DNA of 64,000 nucleotides from Catellatospora bangladeshensis. Its GTDB lineage: Bacteria > Actinomycetota > Actinomycetes > Mycobacteriales > Micromonosporaceae. Under the pieces are notes generated by a model that was given only the letters and a program-made list of their open reading frames with translations, ran no database searches and was not told the DNA's origin. Position 1 is the stretch's first letter, and the number at the start of each line of letters is the position of its first letter. This document shows positions 44,908 through 54,604 of the stretch, piece after piece. The position numbers were made by a program, and so were the translations under genes. Location of the stretch: NCBI RefSeq assembly GCF_016862575.1, contig NZ_BONF01000008.1, forward strand, positions 310,001 through 374,000. The letters run 5' to 3'.

Positions 44908-46047
44908 GTGGAGACTCTCGCGATCGTGGTCGTGTGCCTTCTCGCGGGCGGTGGGCTGGGCTGGCTCGCCGCCCGCGCGAGCACCGCGACCGAGACGGCC
45001 CGGCTGCAGGCGACCCTCGACGCCACCCAGGCCGGGGAGGCGCGGCTGGAGCAGGCGATGCGCGCGCTGTCGTTCGAGGCGACCGCGCAGTCGCAGGAGG
45101 CCGTGGCCCGCGCCGTGGCCCCGCTGCACGACACGCTGCGGCGCTACGAGCAGCGCGTCAACGAGATGGAGCACGATCGCGTCGACGCGTACGCCCAGCT
45201 GCGCGAGCAGGTGCGCGCCTCGGCCGAGGTGTCGGCGTCGCTGCGGATGGAGACGAGCCAGCTCGTCGCGGCGCTGCGCACCTCGCACGTGCGCGGCCGG
45301 TGGGGCGAGCACCAGCTGCGCCGCATCGTCGAGGCGGCCGGGATGCTGCGCCACTGCGACTTCGACGAGCAGGTCACCGCGCTGCGCGACGTGAGCGCCG
45401 ACATCGCCGTGGTGCGCCCCGACCTGGTGGTCCGCCTGCACGGCGGGCGCAGCGTGGTGGTGGACGCGAAGGTGCCGCTCGACGCGTACCTGACCGCGCT
45501 GGAGTCCCGCGACGAGCGCCAGCGCGACACGTACCTCGACGCGCACGCGCGTGCTCTGAAGTCGCACGTGGACATCCTGGCCGGGCGGGCGTACTGGCAG
45601 GCGTTCGAGGCGACGCCAGAGTTCGTGGTGCTGTTCGTGCCCGCCGACCCGTTCCTGGACGCCGCGCTGCAGCGCGATCCGGCGCTGCTGGAGCACGCGT
45701 TCGCCCGCAACGTGGTGCTGGCCACCCCGTCGACGCTGGTGGCGCTGCTGCGTACGGTCGCCTACACCTGGCGCCAGGAGGCCCTGTCCCGCAACGCCCT
45801 GCAGATCCACGAACTCGCCAAGCAGCTATACGCCCGCCTGGGCACGGTCAGCGGCCACCTCACCAAGCTCGGCTCGTCATTGAGCGGGTCGGTCACGGCC
45901 TACAACGCCGCCATCGGCTCCCTCGAACAGCGCGTCCTGGTCACCGCCCGCCGCATGACCGAACTCGGCGTCACCGGCGACGACCTCCCCGAGCAGAAGC
46001 CCCTCGACATAGCCCCCCGCCAGCCCCAAGCCCCCGAACTCCTCTGA
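44908..46047 (+). CDS. rmuC: DNA recombination protein RmuC homologue
   Basis: 379 aa. An N-terminal membrane anchor (TLAIVVVCLLAGGGLGWLAA) precedes a coiled coil (about 25-110). The RmuC domain follows, with VRGRWGEHQLRRIVEAAGM and VVVDAKVPLDAYL, the latter part of its predicted PD-(D/E)XK-like core. RmuC limits inversions at short inverted repeats in E. coli, notable in a genome with many palindromes. GTG 44908. The stop codon touches a family C repeat. Confidence 0.9.
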   Translation: METLAIVVVCLLAGGGLGWLAARASTATETARLQATLDATQAGEARLEQAMRALSFEATAQSQEAVARAVAPLHDTLRRYEQRVNEMEHDRVDAYAQLREQVRASAEVSASLRMETSQLVAALRTSHVRGRWGEHQLRRIVEAAGMLRHCDFDEQVTALRDVSADIAVVRPDLVVRLHGGRSVVVDAKVPLDAYLTALESRDERQRDTYLDAHARALKSHVDILAGRAYWQAFEATPEFVVLFVPADPFLDAALQRDPALLEHAFARNVVLATPSTLVALLRTVAYTWRQEALSRNALQIHELAKQLYARLGTVSGHLTKLGSSLSGSVTAYNAAIGSLEQRVLVTARRMTELGVTGDDLPEQKPLDIAPRQPQAPELL

Positions 46048-46096
46048 AAGGAAGGGCACCTTCTTAACGCTATGCGTAGATGAAGGTGCCCTTCTT
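46048..46096. repeat. family C hairpin repeat, copy 2
   Basis: AAGGAAGGGCACCTTCTT pairs with AAGGTGCCCTTCTT across a loop holding ACGCTATGCGT, the reverse complement of the copy-1 and copy-3 loop core. It begins at the rmuC stop codon and probably terminates rmuC. Confidence 0.85.
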
Positions 46097-46186
46097 AACG
46101 CTCGCGGGTTCGGCCGGACAGGCGATCTGCGGAAAAGCGGTGCGGCCTAGGCTCCAGGAGTCGCCCGAGCCCGATGTGGAGAGCCG

Positions 46187-46876
46187 ATGAGCGAGACCGG
46201 CCCGGTCGCCCGCCCGCGCCACCTGTACCGCAACCTGGTCCTGTGGTCCGCCGTCGCCGCGGTCGCCAGTGTGCTGCTGGGCGGGGTGCTGATGCGGACC
46301 TCGGACGGCGATCCGGCGACCGTCCCGGCGGCGGCCGCGCCGAGCGCCGGCCCCGGCGAGGCGGATCTGTCCGCCGCGGCGCAGCTCGCCGCCATCCCGA
46401 GCCCCGGCGCGAGCACCCTGCCCAGCCCGGCAGCCTCGGCGGCGCCGAAGCCGAGCGCGAAGCCGTCGCCCCCGCCGCCGCGCAGCCCCGCTCCGGCGCC
46501 GAAACCAGCCTGTACGCCCTTCGGCACCGTCTCGGCGAACGTGCCCAAGGCCGACGGCTCTTTCACCTTCCGGGTGAGCGGGATGGAGGAGAAGCCCGTG
46601 AAGTGGTGCCCGGGGCAGCGGCGGCGAGTGCTCTGGGCCAGCTACGTCTACCAGGCGGACGGTTCGTCGAAGCTGTTCGCCTCGAAGGTGGGCTATCTGA
46701 CCCAGGCGCAGCCGACGCTCGACATGAAGCTGGTCACGGACCAGCCGGACTGCAGGGTGTCGTGGTACATCGTGGCCACCGACGCGGCCATCCCGAAGAC
46801 GGTCCCGCCCGGCGGCCGCGCGTTCCACCGCGCGATCGGCTACAAGTGGGAGGACGAGCCTGAGCGCTGCCCCTGA
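46187..46876 (+). CDS. membrane-anchored protein with Pro/Ala linker, unknown
   Basis: 229 aa. A single N-terminal membrane segment (about 17-36), an Ala/Pro/Ser-rich linker (about 40-108) and a compact C-terminal domain with three cysteines (CTPFG, KWCPG and PDCRVSWY) precede a final Cys near the end. It would sit outside the membrane. No family recognised. ATG 46187 follows GGAGAG. Confidence 0.6.
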   Translation: MSETGPVARPRHLYRNLVLWSAVAAVASVLLGGVLMRTSDGDPATVPAAAAPSAGPGEADLSAAAQLAAIPSPGASTLPSPAASAAPKPSAKPSPPPPRSPAPAPKPACTPFGTVSANVPKADGSFTFRVSGMEEKPVKWCPGQRRRVLWASYVYQADGSSKLFASKVGYLTQAQPTLDMKLVTDQPDCRVSWYIVATDAAIPKTVPPGGRAFHRAIGYKWEDEPERCP

Positions 46877-46902
46877 GCGGGCACGCCAGACCGGCAGACG
46901 TT

Positions 46903-46952
46903 AAGAAGGGCACCTTCTTCTACGCATAGCGTTAAGAAGGTGCCCTTCCTTT
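46903..46952. repeat. family C hairpin repeat, copy 3
   Basis: AAGAAGGGCACCTTCTT pairs with AAGAAGGTGCCCTTCCTT around TACGCATAGCG. It lies between convergent genes, and the ispH stop codon begins in its A/T edge at 46952-46954. Confidence 0.85.
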
Positions 46953-47914
46953 TAGCGGGCGGCTTTCATGTCGCGCTTCAGTTCCTGGGGGAGGGAGAAG
47001 GTCAGGCGCTCCTGGACCGTGACGACCTCCTCGACGTCGGCGAAGCCGAACTCGGCGAGGCGGGCCAGCACCTGGATGACCAGCTCCTCGGGGACGCTCG
47101 CGCCGGAGGAGAGGCCGACCGTGGTGGCGCCCTCCAGCCAGGCCGGGTCGATCTCGTGGGCGAAGTCGATCAGGTGGCCCTGGCGGGCGCCGGCGTTGAC
47201 GGCGACCTCGACCATGCGGACCGAGTTCGACGAGTTGCGGGAGCCGACGACCAGGATCACGTCGCAGTCGGGGGCGATCTGCTTCATCACCTGCTGACGG
47301 TTCTGCGTGGCGTAGCAGATGTCGTCGCTGGGCGGCGACTGGAGCAGCGGGAGCTTCTCCTTGAGCCGGGCCACGGTCTCCATGGTCTCGTCCACGCTGA
47401 GCGTGGTCTGCGACAGCCAGACGACCTTGTTCGGGTCGCGGACGGTGACGTTGGCCACGCCCTCCGGGCCGTCGACGAGCTGGATGTGCTCGGGGGCCTC
47501 GCCGGAGGTGCCGATGACCTCCTCGTGGCCCTCGTGGCCGATCAGCAGGATGTCGTAGTCGTCGGCGGCGAAGCGGCGGGCCTCCTGGTGCACCTTGGTC
47601 ACCAGCGGGCAGGTGGCGTCGATCGCCTTGAGGTTGCGCTCGCGCGCCTGGTCGTGCACCACCGGCGCCACGCCGTGCGCCGAGAAGATCACGGTCGAGC
47701 CCTCGGGGACCTCCTCGTTCTCCTCGACGAAGATCGCGCCCTTGGCCTGCAACGTGCTCACCACGTGCTTGTTGTGCACGATCTCCTTGCGCACGTAGAT
47801 CGGGGCGCCGTACAGCTTCAGCGCCTCTTCGACGGTCTGCACGGCGCGGTCGACGCCGGCACAGTAACCACGGGGCTTGGCCAGCAGAACACGCTTGCGA
47901 GGAGTCTCAACCAC
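46952..47914 (-). CDS. ispH: 4-hydroxy-3-methylbut-2-enyl diphosphate reductase
   Basis: 320-aa Fe-S enzyme, the last step of the MEP pathway, producing IPP and DMAPP. The three cluster cysteines are visible in RGYCAGV (C19), DATCPLV and DDICYATQ, with the conserved HNKHVV, GHEGHEE and SRNSSNS segments. GTG 47914 follows a TACGAT hexamer at 6 nt with no SD, so it is probably leaderless. It is divergent from xseA. Larger in-frame extensions run antisense through xseA and are not real. Confidence 0.95.
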   Translation of the reverse strand: MVETPRKRVLLAKPRGYCAGVDRAVQTVEEALKLYGAPIYVRKEIVHNKHVVSTLQAKGAIFVEENEEVPEGSTVIFSAHGVAPVVHDQARERNLKAIDATCPLVTKVHQEARRFAADDYDILLIGHEGHEEVIGTSGEAPEHIQLVDGPEGVANVTVRDPNKVVWLSQTTLSVDETMETVARLKEKLPLLQSPPSDDICYATQNRQQVMKQIAPDCDVILVVGSRNSSNSVRMVEVAVNAGARQGHLIDFAHEIDPAWLEGATTVGLSSGASVPEELVIQVLARLAEFGFADVEEVVTVQERLTFSLPQELKRDMKAAR

Positions 47915-47948
47915 CAGACCATCGTACCGGCGGCCTATGGTGAGCCCT
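47915..47948. promoter_or_regulatory. divergent leaderless promoters of ispH and xseA
   Basis: The 34-bp gap has TACGAT on the minus strand (47926-47921), 6 nt before the ispH GTG, and TATGGT on the plus strand (47936-47941), 7 nt before GTG 47949 of xseA. Both are -10-like at leaderless spacing, and no SD is present for either gene. Confidence 0.45.
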
Positions 47949-49166
47949 GTGACGGAGCAGAGCTCGGCGGAGCAGCCGTGGCCCGTAAGAGTGGTCAGCC
48001 AGAAGATCAGTGCCTGGATCGGGCGACTCGGGTGGATCTGGGTCGACGGACAGGTGGCGCAGCTCTCCCGGCGGCCCGGCTCGCAGACGGTGTTCCTCAC
48101 CCTGCGTGACCCGTCCGCCGACCTCAGCCTGACCGTCACCACCGGGCGCGAGGTGCTGGACCGGGGCGCGCCGGAGCTGAACGAGGGCGCCCGGGTGATC
48201 GTGCACGCCAAGCCGGAGTGGTTCGCCCAGCGCGGCACGCTCAGCCTGCGCGCCGACGAGATCCGCCAGGTCGGCCTGGGCGAGCTGCTCGCCCGGCTGG
48301 AGCAGCTGAAGAAGCTGCTGCAGGCCGAGGGCCTGTTCGACCCGCGCCGCAAGCGGCGGCTGCCGTTCCTGCCGCAGCGCATCGGGCTGATCACGGCGCG
48401 GGCCAGCGCGGCCGAGCGGGACGTGCTCACCAACGCGCGGCGCCGCTGGCCGTCCGTCGACTTCCGGGTGGTGCCGGTGACCGTGCAGGGGCCGACCGCG
48501 GTGCCGTCGATCATCGGAGCGCTGCAGCTGCTCGACGCCGACGAGAGCGTCGACGTGATCATCATGGCGCGCGGCGGCGGCTCGGTGGAGGACCTGCTGC
48601 CCTTCTCCGACGAGGCGCTGTGCCGGGCGGTGTTCGCCTGCCGTACGCCGGTGATCTCCGCGATCGGGCACGAACCGGATACGCCGCTGGTGGACTGGGT
48701 GGCCGACGTACGCGCGTCCACGCCGACCGACGCGGCCAAGCGGGTGGTCCCCGATCTGGGTGACGAGATCCGCCTGATCGAGCAGGCCAGAGGGCGGCTG
48801 ACGCGAGCGGTGCGCCATCGCGTCGAGCGCGAGCAGCAGCGCCTCGACAGCCTGCGCAGCAGGCCGGCGCTGGCCAAGCCGTACCAGATGATCGAGACCC
48901 GGGCGACCGAGGTCACCGCCCTGCGTGACCGCGCCGCCCGCGCCCTCACCCACCGCCTGCACCGCGCCGAGGGCGACCTCACCCACACCCTGGCCCGCCT
49001 GCGGGCTCTCTCCCCCGCCGCCACCCTTTCCCGGGGGTACGCCATCGTGCAGCGCCCCGACGGCCACGTGGCCCGCGCCGCCACCGACGTCACCCCCGGC
49101 GACCCCCTGCGCATCAGACTCGCAGAGGGCGAACTCACCGCCACCGTCACCGAGACCAAGGAGTGA
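47949..49166 (+). CDS. xseA: exodeoxyribonuclease VII large subunit
   Basis: 405 aa. The N-terminal OB-fold (about 15-105, starting [15 protein letters not shown]) precedes the Exonuc_VII_L catalytic region with the conserved [16 protein letters not shown] and [12 protein letters not shown] segments, then a coiled coil. ExoVII degrades single-stranded DNA from both ends in repair. I chose GTG 47949 for its -10 spacing; ATG 47937 would add four residues. It is coupled to xseB. Confidence 0.93.
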   Translation: MTEQSSAEQPWPVRVVSQKISAWIGRLGWIWVDGQVAQLSRRPGSQTVFLTLRDPSADLSLTVTTGREVLDRGAPELNEGARVIVHAKPEWFAQRGTLSLRADEIRQVGLGELLARLEQLKKLLQAEGLFDPRRKRRLPFLPQRIGLITARASAAERDVLTNARRRWPSVDFRVVPVTVQGPTAVPSIIGALQLLDADESVDVIIMARGGGSVEDLLPFSDEALCRAVFACRTPVISAIGHEPDTPLVDWVADVRASTPTDAAKRVVPDLGDEIRLIEQARGRLTRAVRHRVEREQQRLDSLRSRPALAKPYQMIETRATEVTALRDRAARALTHRLHRAEGDLTHTLARLRALSPAATLSRGYAIVQRPDGHVARAATDVTPGDPLRIRLAEGELTATVTETKE

Positions 49167-49168
49167 CC

Positions 49169-49366
49169 ATGCCCGCCAAGCAGCCCGAGCCCCTCTCCTA
49201 CGAGCAGGCCCGCGCCGAACTAGCCGAGGTGGTCCAGAAACTCGAATCCGGCGGCGGCACCCTCGAAGAATCCCTCGCCCTCTGGGAACGAGGCGAAAAG
49301 CTGGCCCAGATCTGCCAGCACTGGCTCGACGGCGCCAAAGCCAAACTCGACGCCGCTGGTTCCTGA
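49169..49366 (+). CDS. xseB: exodeoxyribonuclease VII small subunit
   Basis: 65-aa helical subunit: [20 protein letters not shown] then [16 protein letters not shown], typical of XseB. It binds the XseA coiled coil to form the active ExoVII. ATG 49169 has AAGGAG 5 nt upstream, better than the GTG at 49163 that overlaps the xseA stop. A family A repeat follows. Confidence 0.93.
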   Translation: MPAKQPEPLSYEQARAELAEVVQKLESGGGTLEESLALWERGEKLAQICQHWLDGAKAKLDAAGS

Positions 49367-49390
49367 CCCCACCCACCCCTCCACCGCGGC

Positions 49391-49457
49391 GATCTTGCGT
49401 GAACTGTGGGTGCGACACGCCCATAACGGTCATATCCCTAACATTTCGTGCAAGATC
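49391..49457 (-). repeat. family A 67-bp palindromic element, copy 5
   Basis: Full 67-bp copy in reverse orientation between the convergent xseB and transporter genes, with the N5-GATCTT extension on its right (49458-49468). Confidence 0.9.
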
Positions 49458-49507
49458 GACATGATCTTGGCGAGGGTGCCGCGAGGGTGCCGCGAGGTTG
49501 AGCCGGG

Positions 49508-50428
49508 TCAGCCGCGGGCGGCGATGCGGACGGCGAGGAGGGTGAGCAGGGCGCCGGTGATGGTGAGGAGGTCGGGGCGGCCTGCCGGGCCGGGGATGAG
49601 GGCATCGATGCCCAGGGCGCTGAGGATCTGGCCCGCGATCATGCCCAGGCCGAGCAGGAGTACGCCGATCCGGTGCACCACCGCCGCGGAGATCGCGATG
49701 AACACGATGCCGAGCGGGCCGCCGACGTAGAGCCAGGGCTCGGCGGGGAACGCGCCGGGCGGGCCGCCGCCGCGCAGTAGGGACTCGATCGCGAGCGCGA
49801 CCAGCAGCGCGGCGCTGCCGACCGCGAAGTTGAGCAGCGTGGCCGGCCACGGCGAGCCCGCCGCGCGGGCCACCCGCCCGTTGACGCCCTGCTGCCAGGC
49901 CACCGCGACCCCGGCGAGCAGCGGCAGCGCCGCGAACCCGAGGGCGCGCGGATCGCCGAAGCTGTCCCCGACCGCGATCACCACCGCGACCACGCAGAGC
50001 ACTGCGCCGATCAGGCGGTTGCGCGTCACCGGGTGCACCCCGCCCGGTCCCACCCCGAACCGGTCCACGGCCAGGCTCGACGCCGACTGCCCCGCGACCA
50101 CCGCCACGATGAACACCGACACCCCGAGCAGCGGCACGGTCAGCCCTTGCGTCGTGACCAGGAACGCCCCGCAGGCCCCGCCGACGCACTGCCACCAGCG
50201 CAGCTCGCCGGAGCGCAGCGCGGCCAGGATGCGCCGCGCGTTGCGGTGCATCCACGGCAGCGCCAGCAGCAGCACCACGAGCCCGACCCCGAACGACACG
50301 GTCGCCGCCGCGATGCCGTCACCCAGCTGCCGCCCCAGCTCCCCGTTGATCCGCGACTGCAGCGCCAGGCACGCCCCGCCGAGCACGGCCAGCCCCACCC
50401 CGACGGCCTTACCGGCGTCCGCGCTCAC
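49508..50428 (-). CDS. DMT-type transporter, YdcZ/DUF606 family
   Basis: 306 aa with ten hydrophobic segments arranged as two five-helix halves, each beginning with a Gly-rich helix (GVGLAVLGGACLALQSRING and AGVAVAWQQGVNGRVARAAG). This tandem layout matches the fused form of YdcZ proteins in the drug/metabolite transporter superfamily. The substrate is unknown. GTG 50428 start. Confidence 0.82.
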   Translation of the reverse strand: MSADAGKAVGVGLAVLGGACLALQSRINGELGRQLGDGIAAATVSFGVGLVVLLLALPWMHRNARRILAALRSGELRWWQCVGGACGAFLVTTQGLTVPLLGVSVFIVAVVAGQSASSLAVDRFGVGPGGVHPVTRNRLIGAVLCVVAVVIAVGDSFGDPRALGFAALPLLAGVAVAWQQGVNGRVARAAGSPWPATLLNFAVGSAALLVALAIESLLRGGGPPGAFPAEPWLYVGGPLGIVFIAISAAVVHRIGVLLLGLGMIAGQILSALGIDALIPGPAGRPDLLTITGALLTLLAVRIAARG

Positions 50429-50512
50429 ACCGGCCCCGCCAAGAAGATCTTCACGCGCTCACTCTGCCGCCCCACCCGCCCCGGCCCCGCGCCACCCCGT
50501 CAAGATCCCGTC

Positions 50513-50579
50513 GATCTTGCGCGAACTGTTAGGGATTTGCCCGAATGGCGCGTGTCGCACCCACAGTTCACGCAAGATC
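50513..50579 (+). repeat. family A 67-bp palindromic element, copy 6
   Basis: Full 67-bp copy between two minus-strand genes (start of the transporter, end of glpX), with the AAGATC-N5 extension on its left (50502-50512). Confidence 0.9.
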
Positions 50580-50618
50580 GCCGCGGGAGAGGGGCGGCGG
50601 GCGGCGGGCGGCGGGGTC

Positions 50619-51617
50619 TCAGGCGAAGTCGACCTTGGAGTAGCTGGCGAGTTTTTCGAGGCGGTGGTAGGAGTCGATGACGCGGATGGTGCCGGATTTG
50701 GAGCGCATCACGATGGATTGGGTGTAGGCGCCGTTGTCGCGGTAGCGGACGCCGCGGAGGAGGTCGCCGGAGGTTACGCCGGTGGCTACGAAGAAGACGT
50801 TCTCGCCGGTGACGAGGTCGTCGGTGGTGAGGACGCGGTCCAGGTCGTGGCCGGCGGCGAGGGCTTTTTCGCGTTCTGCCTCGTCACGGGGCCAGAGGCG
50901 GCCCTGCATGACGCCGCCGATGCACTTGAGGGCGCAGGCGGCGGTGATGCCCTCGGGGGTGCCGCCGATGCCCATGAGGACGTCTACGTCGGATTGTTCC
51001 CGGGCGGCGGAGATGGCGCCGGCGATGTCGCCGTCGGAGATGAAGTTGATGCGGGCGCCCGCCTCGCGGACCTCGCGGACCAGGTCGGCGTGGCGGGGGC
51101 GGTCGAGGATGCAGATGGTCAGGTCGGAGACGCGTACGCGCTTGGCCTTGGCGATGCGGCGCAGGTTCTCGGTCCAGCCGGCGGTGATGTCGACGACGTC
51201 GGCCGCCTCGGGGCCGACGACCAGCTTCTCCATGTAGAAGACGGCGCTCGGGTCGAACATCGCGCCACGCTCGGCGACCGCGAGCACGGCCAGCGCGTTG
51301 GGCATGCCCTTGCTCATCAGGGTGGTGCCGTCGATCGGGTCGACGGCCACGTCGACCTCGGGGCCGCTGCCGTCGCCGACGCGCTCGCCGTTGAACAGCA
51401 TCGGCGCGTTGTCCTTCTCGCCCTCGCCGATGACCACGGTGCCGGCCATGGGCAGCGAGTTGATCAGCTTGCGCATGGCGTCGACCGCCGCGCCGTCGCC
51501 GCCCTCCTTGTCGCCGCGCCCCACCCAGCGGCCCGCGGCCATGGCCGCCGCCTCGGTCACGCGGACGAGGTCCAGCGCGAGGTTCCGGTCGAGATCCTGT
51601 GGAGTACGGGTCGCCAT
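50619..51617 (-). CDS. glpX: class II fructose-1,6-bisphosphatase
   Basis: 332-aa GlpX. Metal and substrate motifs [18 protein letters not shown] and GIGGTPEGI are intact. It dephosphorylates fructose-1,6-bisphosphate in gluconeogenesis and is the main FBPase in many actinobacteria. ATG 51617 has a strong AGGAGGAG SD. It is divergent from a DUF4245 gene, the same pair as Rv1099c/Rv1100. Confidence 0.95.
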   Translation of the reverse strand: MATRTPQDLDRNLALDLVRVTEAAAMAAGRWVGRGDKEGGDGAAVDAMRKLINSLPMAGTVVIGEGEKDNAPMLFNGERVGDGSGPEVDVAVDPIDGTTLMSKGMPNALAVLAVAERGAMFDPSAVFYMEKLVVGPEAADVVDITAGWTENLRRIAKAKRVRVSDLTICILDRPRHADLVREVREAGARINFISDGDIAGAISAAREQSDVDVLMGIGGTPEGITAACALKCIGGVMQGRLWPRDEAEREKALAAGHDLDRVLTTDDLVTGENVFFVATGVTSGDLLRGVRYRDNGAYTQSIVMRSKSGTIRVIDSYHRLEKLASYSKVDFA

Positions 51618-51756
51618 GCTGCTCCTCCTGCGAATCGGCCTGTTGGCATCCTGTCATGCCGCGGCCTGAACGTACGTTCGGGTCACCGATTGCCGATATC
51701 GTTCGCCCTGCTCCCCCGGTGTGATGTGACCTGTGACATCGGTCAAGATGGTGTAC

Positions 51757-52281
51757 GTGAGCGCAGTGGAGAGCGAGCAGACGCAGGTGCCGCAGTCGGG
51801 TGGGCGTACCCCGAAGGACATGGCGCTGTCCCTCGGCGTCCTGCTCATCCCCGTGCTGCTGCTGGTGCTGGGCTACCGCCTGTTCTACGGCTGGGACGCC
51901 GCGGTGACCGTGGACCCGGCGAACGCGATCGAGAGTGCGGGCCGGGCGTCGCTGGCGCCGCTGCCGGGCGTCGCACCCGACGGCTGGCAGACGGTGACCG
52001 CCAAGTACGCCGACGGCGTGCTGCGCATCGGCTACCTCGACCCGGACGGCGCGGGGGCGCAACTGGTGCAGTCCCGCGCCGGGGCGCAGGCGCTGCTCGG
52101 CGCCGAGCTGGACGGCAAGGCGCAGGCCGACGGCGAGACCGTCGTGGGCGGGGTCACCTGGCAGCGCTACCTCGGGCCGGAGGGCCGGACCGCGCTGCTG
52201 CGCACCGCCGGCAACACCGCGACGCTGCTGGTCGGCGAGAACGCGGACCTGACCGCGCTGGCCGCCGCGGTCACCCGCTGA
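51757..52281 (+). CDS. DUF4245 membrane-anchored protein
   Basis: 174 aa. A PKDMALSLGVLLIPVLLLVL anchor (about 17-38) precedes an extracytoplasmic domain of DUF4245 type with YADGVLRIGYLDPDG and VTWQRYLGPEGRTAL. Function unknown; the pairing with glpX is conserved. The start is uncertain: GTG 51757, GTG 51751, ATG 51748 and GTG 51733 are all in frame with no SD. Confidence 0.78.
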   Translation: MSAVESEQTQVPQSGGRTPKDMALSLGVLLIPVLLLVLGYRLFYGWDAAVTVDPANAIESAGRASLAPLPGVAPDGWQTVTAKYADGVLRIGYLDPDGAGAQLVQSRAGAQALLGAELDGKAQADGETVVGGVTWQRYLGPEGRTALLRTAGNTATLLVGENADLTALAAAVTR

Positions 52282-52563
52282 GCCCTGGCCGCACCTGACC
52301 GCGCCGGCCGCGTCGGTCACCCGCAGCGGCCCGGCCCCACCGGCGGACAGGCCCCGCCGGGGTCACCCGCCGGACCGGTCCGGCGCAACCGGAGTGTCAG
52401 GTATCCGCACCACTTCTGCCTCGGCGGGCGAGCCGGAACCGGATGATCCGGCCGGACCCTCGGCCGTACAGGACGACGCTCGGCGGCTGGGGCACGGGCT
52501 ACGGTGAGACCCGCCGCGCGGTCGTGAATGGAGCCCCGGCACATCTGCGTACCGAGGACTTCG
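52282..52563. other. 282-bp intergenic region without a credible gene
   Basis: The first ~110 bp is C/G-rich with CCGGCCCCACCGG-type short repeats that may act as a terminator for the DUF4245 gene. The rest leads into the next gene. No ribosome-site-backed ORF, palindromic family member or clear promoter was seen. Confidence 0.45.
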
Positions 52564-53520
52564 ATGACTTCTCCCGCCGCCCAGGACGCGCCGCGCCCGG
52601 GTTCCACCCGCAGGCGCAGGGACGCGGCCGTGGCCGCCGGGCTCGCGCTGCTGGCCCTGCTCACCTGTGCGGCGGCGACGCGGCGCGCGTCACTGACCAC
52701 CGCGCAGGCCACGGTCGTCGCCGGGGACCTGCGCGCGATGTACGAGCGCATCCAGGGCTCGGTCGAGCAGCGCACCGCGGCCCTGCTGCTGGCGCACGTG
52801 GCCCGGCAGGAGCCGATCCGCGCGTGTATGGCCTCCTCCGGTTTCGACTACGCGTTCGCGCCGTTCGCGGACCCGTTCGGGGGCCGGACCCGGCTGCTGC
52901 TGCCGGCCGAGGTGTCCGCGGTCGTCGACCCGGGCGCGGAGGAGGCGCTCAAGCTCGTCCCGCAGACGATCGAGCCGGTGGAGGCCGCGCCCGTCGCGCA
53001 CCCCGCCTCCTACGAGAAGCTGTCCGCGGCCAAGCGCCGCCTCTACGACGACACCGTGCTGATGTGCGAGCCGCCGATCGAGGACCAGCCCACCGACACG
53101 ATCGCGCCCACGATCAGCGGTGACCTGGACGCCGACTTCCTGGCCATGCTGCGCCGGGTCGGTGACGACCAGGAGGTCGCCGCCCGGATGGAGTTCTACG
53201 CCTCCTGCATGGACCAGCGCGGGTACCCGGTGCACACGGTCGGCGAGCTGTACGCCGCGGTCACCGCGAAGTTCCACGACGACTCCGGGGTGCCGCTGCG
53301 GCCCGAGTCCTCGCTGCTGCCGCTGGCGAAGGCGTACCAGCAGGACGCGGTGCGGGCCGACGGCGAGTGCCGGACCCCGGCCTGGACCGGCGCGATGACG
53401 CTGGCCCGGGGCGAGCTGGCCGCGTTCGCGCAGGAGCACGCGGCGCAGCTGGCGGCGCTGGACGCCGAGTGGGCGGGTCTGGCGGGCCGCGCCGCCGAGG
53501 CCCGCGCCAAGCTGGCCTGA
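52564..53520 (+). CDS. secreted or anchored hypothetical protein
   Basis: 318 aa. An Arg-rich N-terminus then a hydrophobic segment (about 24-40) indicates a signal peptide or anchor. The remainder is helical and charged. Several spaced cysteines (IRACMASSGFDYAF, LMCEPP, YASCMDQRGYPV and DGECRTP) may form disulfides; the M-x-x-x-G-F/Y context recurs twice, suggesting an internal duplication. No family recognised. ATG 52564 follows CGAGGA. Confidence 0.6.
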   Translation: MTSPAAQDAPRPGSTRRRRDAAVAAGLALLALLTCAAATRRASLTTAQATVVAGDLRAMYERIQGSVEQRTAALLLAHVARQEPIRACMASSGFDYAFAPFADPFGGRTRLLLPAEVSAVVDPGAEEALKLVPQTIEPVEAAPVAHPASYEKLSAAKRRLYDDTVLMCEPPIEDQPTDTIAPTISGDLDADFLAMLRRVGDDQEVAARMEFYASCMDQRGYPVHTVGELYAAVTAKFHDDSGVPLRPESSLLPLAKAYQQDAVRADGECRTPAWTGAMTLARGELAAFAQEHAAQLAALDAEWAGLAGRAAEARAKLA

Positions 53521-53565
53521 CCCCCTCGCTCACGACGCCGCCTCGCCACCCGATCCCGACACTGC

Positions 53566-54483
53566 TCAGGCGTCGCGGTACTTCGCGGCGGCGTCGGCGA
53601 GGGTCGTGTCCAGCGGGGTCGGCGCCAGCCCGAAGGTGCGCTCGGTGACCGAGGAGTCGAGCGTGAACGGCTTCGCGAACTGGTAGTACGTCGAGCGCAG
53701 CTCCTTGACCAGCGGCGAGAACAGGCCCATCGCCCACAGCAGCGGGTACGGGATGCGGCTGAGCCGGGGCCGGGGCAGCCCGATCAGCTCGTTGGCGCGC
53801 TCGGCCGCCGCCCGCGCGGACATCGCCGGCGGGGTCGGCACCAGCCAGGCCCGTCCCCAGGCCCGCTCGTCGGCGGCGAGCACGACCAGGGTGCGGGCCA
53901 GGTCGCCGATGGCGGTCCAGCTGTGCGGCGCGTCGGGGTCGCCGACCACGTACGCCGTGCTGCCCTTGGCGGTGCGGGAGAGCACGGTCTGGCCGAGGAT
54001 CCCGTTGACCTCGTAGCCGACGTAGTCCGAGGCGCGGGCCTCGGCGGTGCGGATCCGGCCGGCCCGGTGCGCGGCCAGCGCGTCCTCCCACATCTGGGCG
54101 CGTACCCGCAGCTTGGGGTTGGTGGCGGCGAGTGGGGTGGTCTCCGTGATCGGGCCGTCGACGGGGCCGTAGCCGTACAGGTTGCCCGCGGTGACCAGCA
54201 CCGCGCCGGAGACCTCGGCGGCGTGCAGCAGCGACGCGGCCAGCGGCGGCCAGTCGGTGAGCCAGCGGTGGTACGCCGGGTTGGCGCAGTTGTAGAGGGC
54301 GGTCGCGCCGGTGCACAGCTCGGCGAGCCGGGCGGCGTCGGTGGCGTCCGCGGCGACGAGTTCGATCCCCGGCGCCTGCGGGCCGGTGCCGCGGCGGGTC
54401 ACGATCCTGACCCGCTCGCCCCGCTCGGCCAGCAGCAGTGCGGTGGCGGTGCCGACGGGGCCGGCGCCCACGATGACGTGCAT
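53566..54483 (-). CDS. NAD(P)-dependent epimerase/reductase-like protein
   Basis: 305-aa Rossmann-fold protein beginning MHVIVGAGPVGTATALLLAE. The GAGPVG dinucleotide loop, NLYGYGP and DYVGYEVN segments fit extended short-chain dehydrogenases, with Y in a shifted position relative to YxxxK, so catalysis is uncertain. It is divergent from a TetR gene with two shared operators, so it is probably the regulated target. Confidence 0.8.
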   Translation of the reverse strand: MHVIVGAGPVGTATALLLAERGERVRIVTRRGTGPQAPGIELVAADATDAARLAELCTGATALYNCANPAYHRWLTDWPPLAASLLHAAEVSGAVLVTAGNLYGYGPVDGPITETTPLAATNPKLRVRAQMWEDALAAHRAGRIRTAEARASDYVGYEVNGILGQTVLSRTAKGSTAYVVGDPDAPHSWTAIGDLARTLVVLAADERAWGRAWLVPTPPAMSARAAAERANELIGLPRPRLSRIPYPLLWAMGLFSPLVKELRSTYYQFAKPFTLDSSVTERTFGLAPTPLDTTLADAAAKYRDA

Positions 54484-54513
54484 TCGAGTCTCCCCAGATC
54501 TCCGATGCGATTC

Positions 54514-54580
54514 GAGAGCAGCGCTCTCTGTTGGGAACAGTGAACACGCACGGGCCGAACACTGTCAAGAGCAGTGCTCT
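54514..54580. promoter_or_regulatory. twin TetR-type operators
   Basis: Two 13-bp palindromes differing at one base, AGAGCAGCGCTCT (within 54514-54528) and AGAGCAGTGCTCT (54568-54580), lie 53 bp apart centre to centre (about five helical turns). They occupy the gap between the divergent epimerase and TetR genes. Confidence 0.7.
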
Positions 54581-54604
54581 CGTTTTGTTGCTACGCTCTC
54601 CGTC

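Noticed and set aside
21585-50579. CRISPR array
   Set aside because: Family A repeats are kilobases apart, palindromic along their length and without regular spacers; no cas cluster is present despite the Cas4-like gene.
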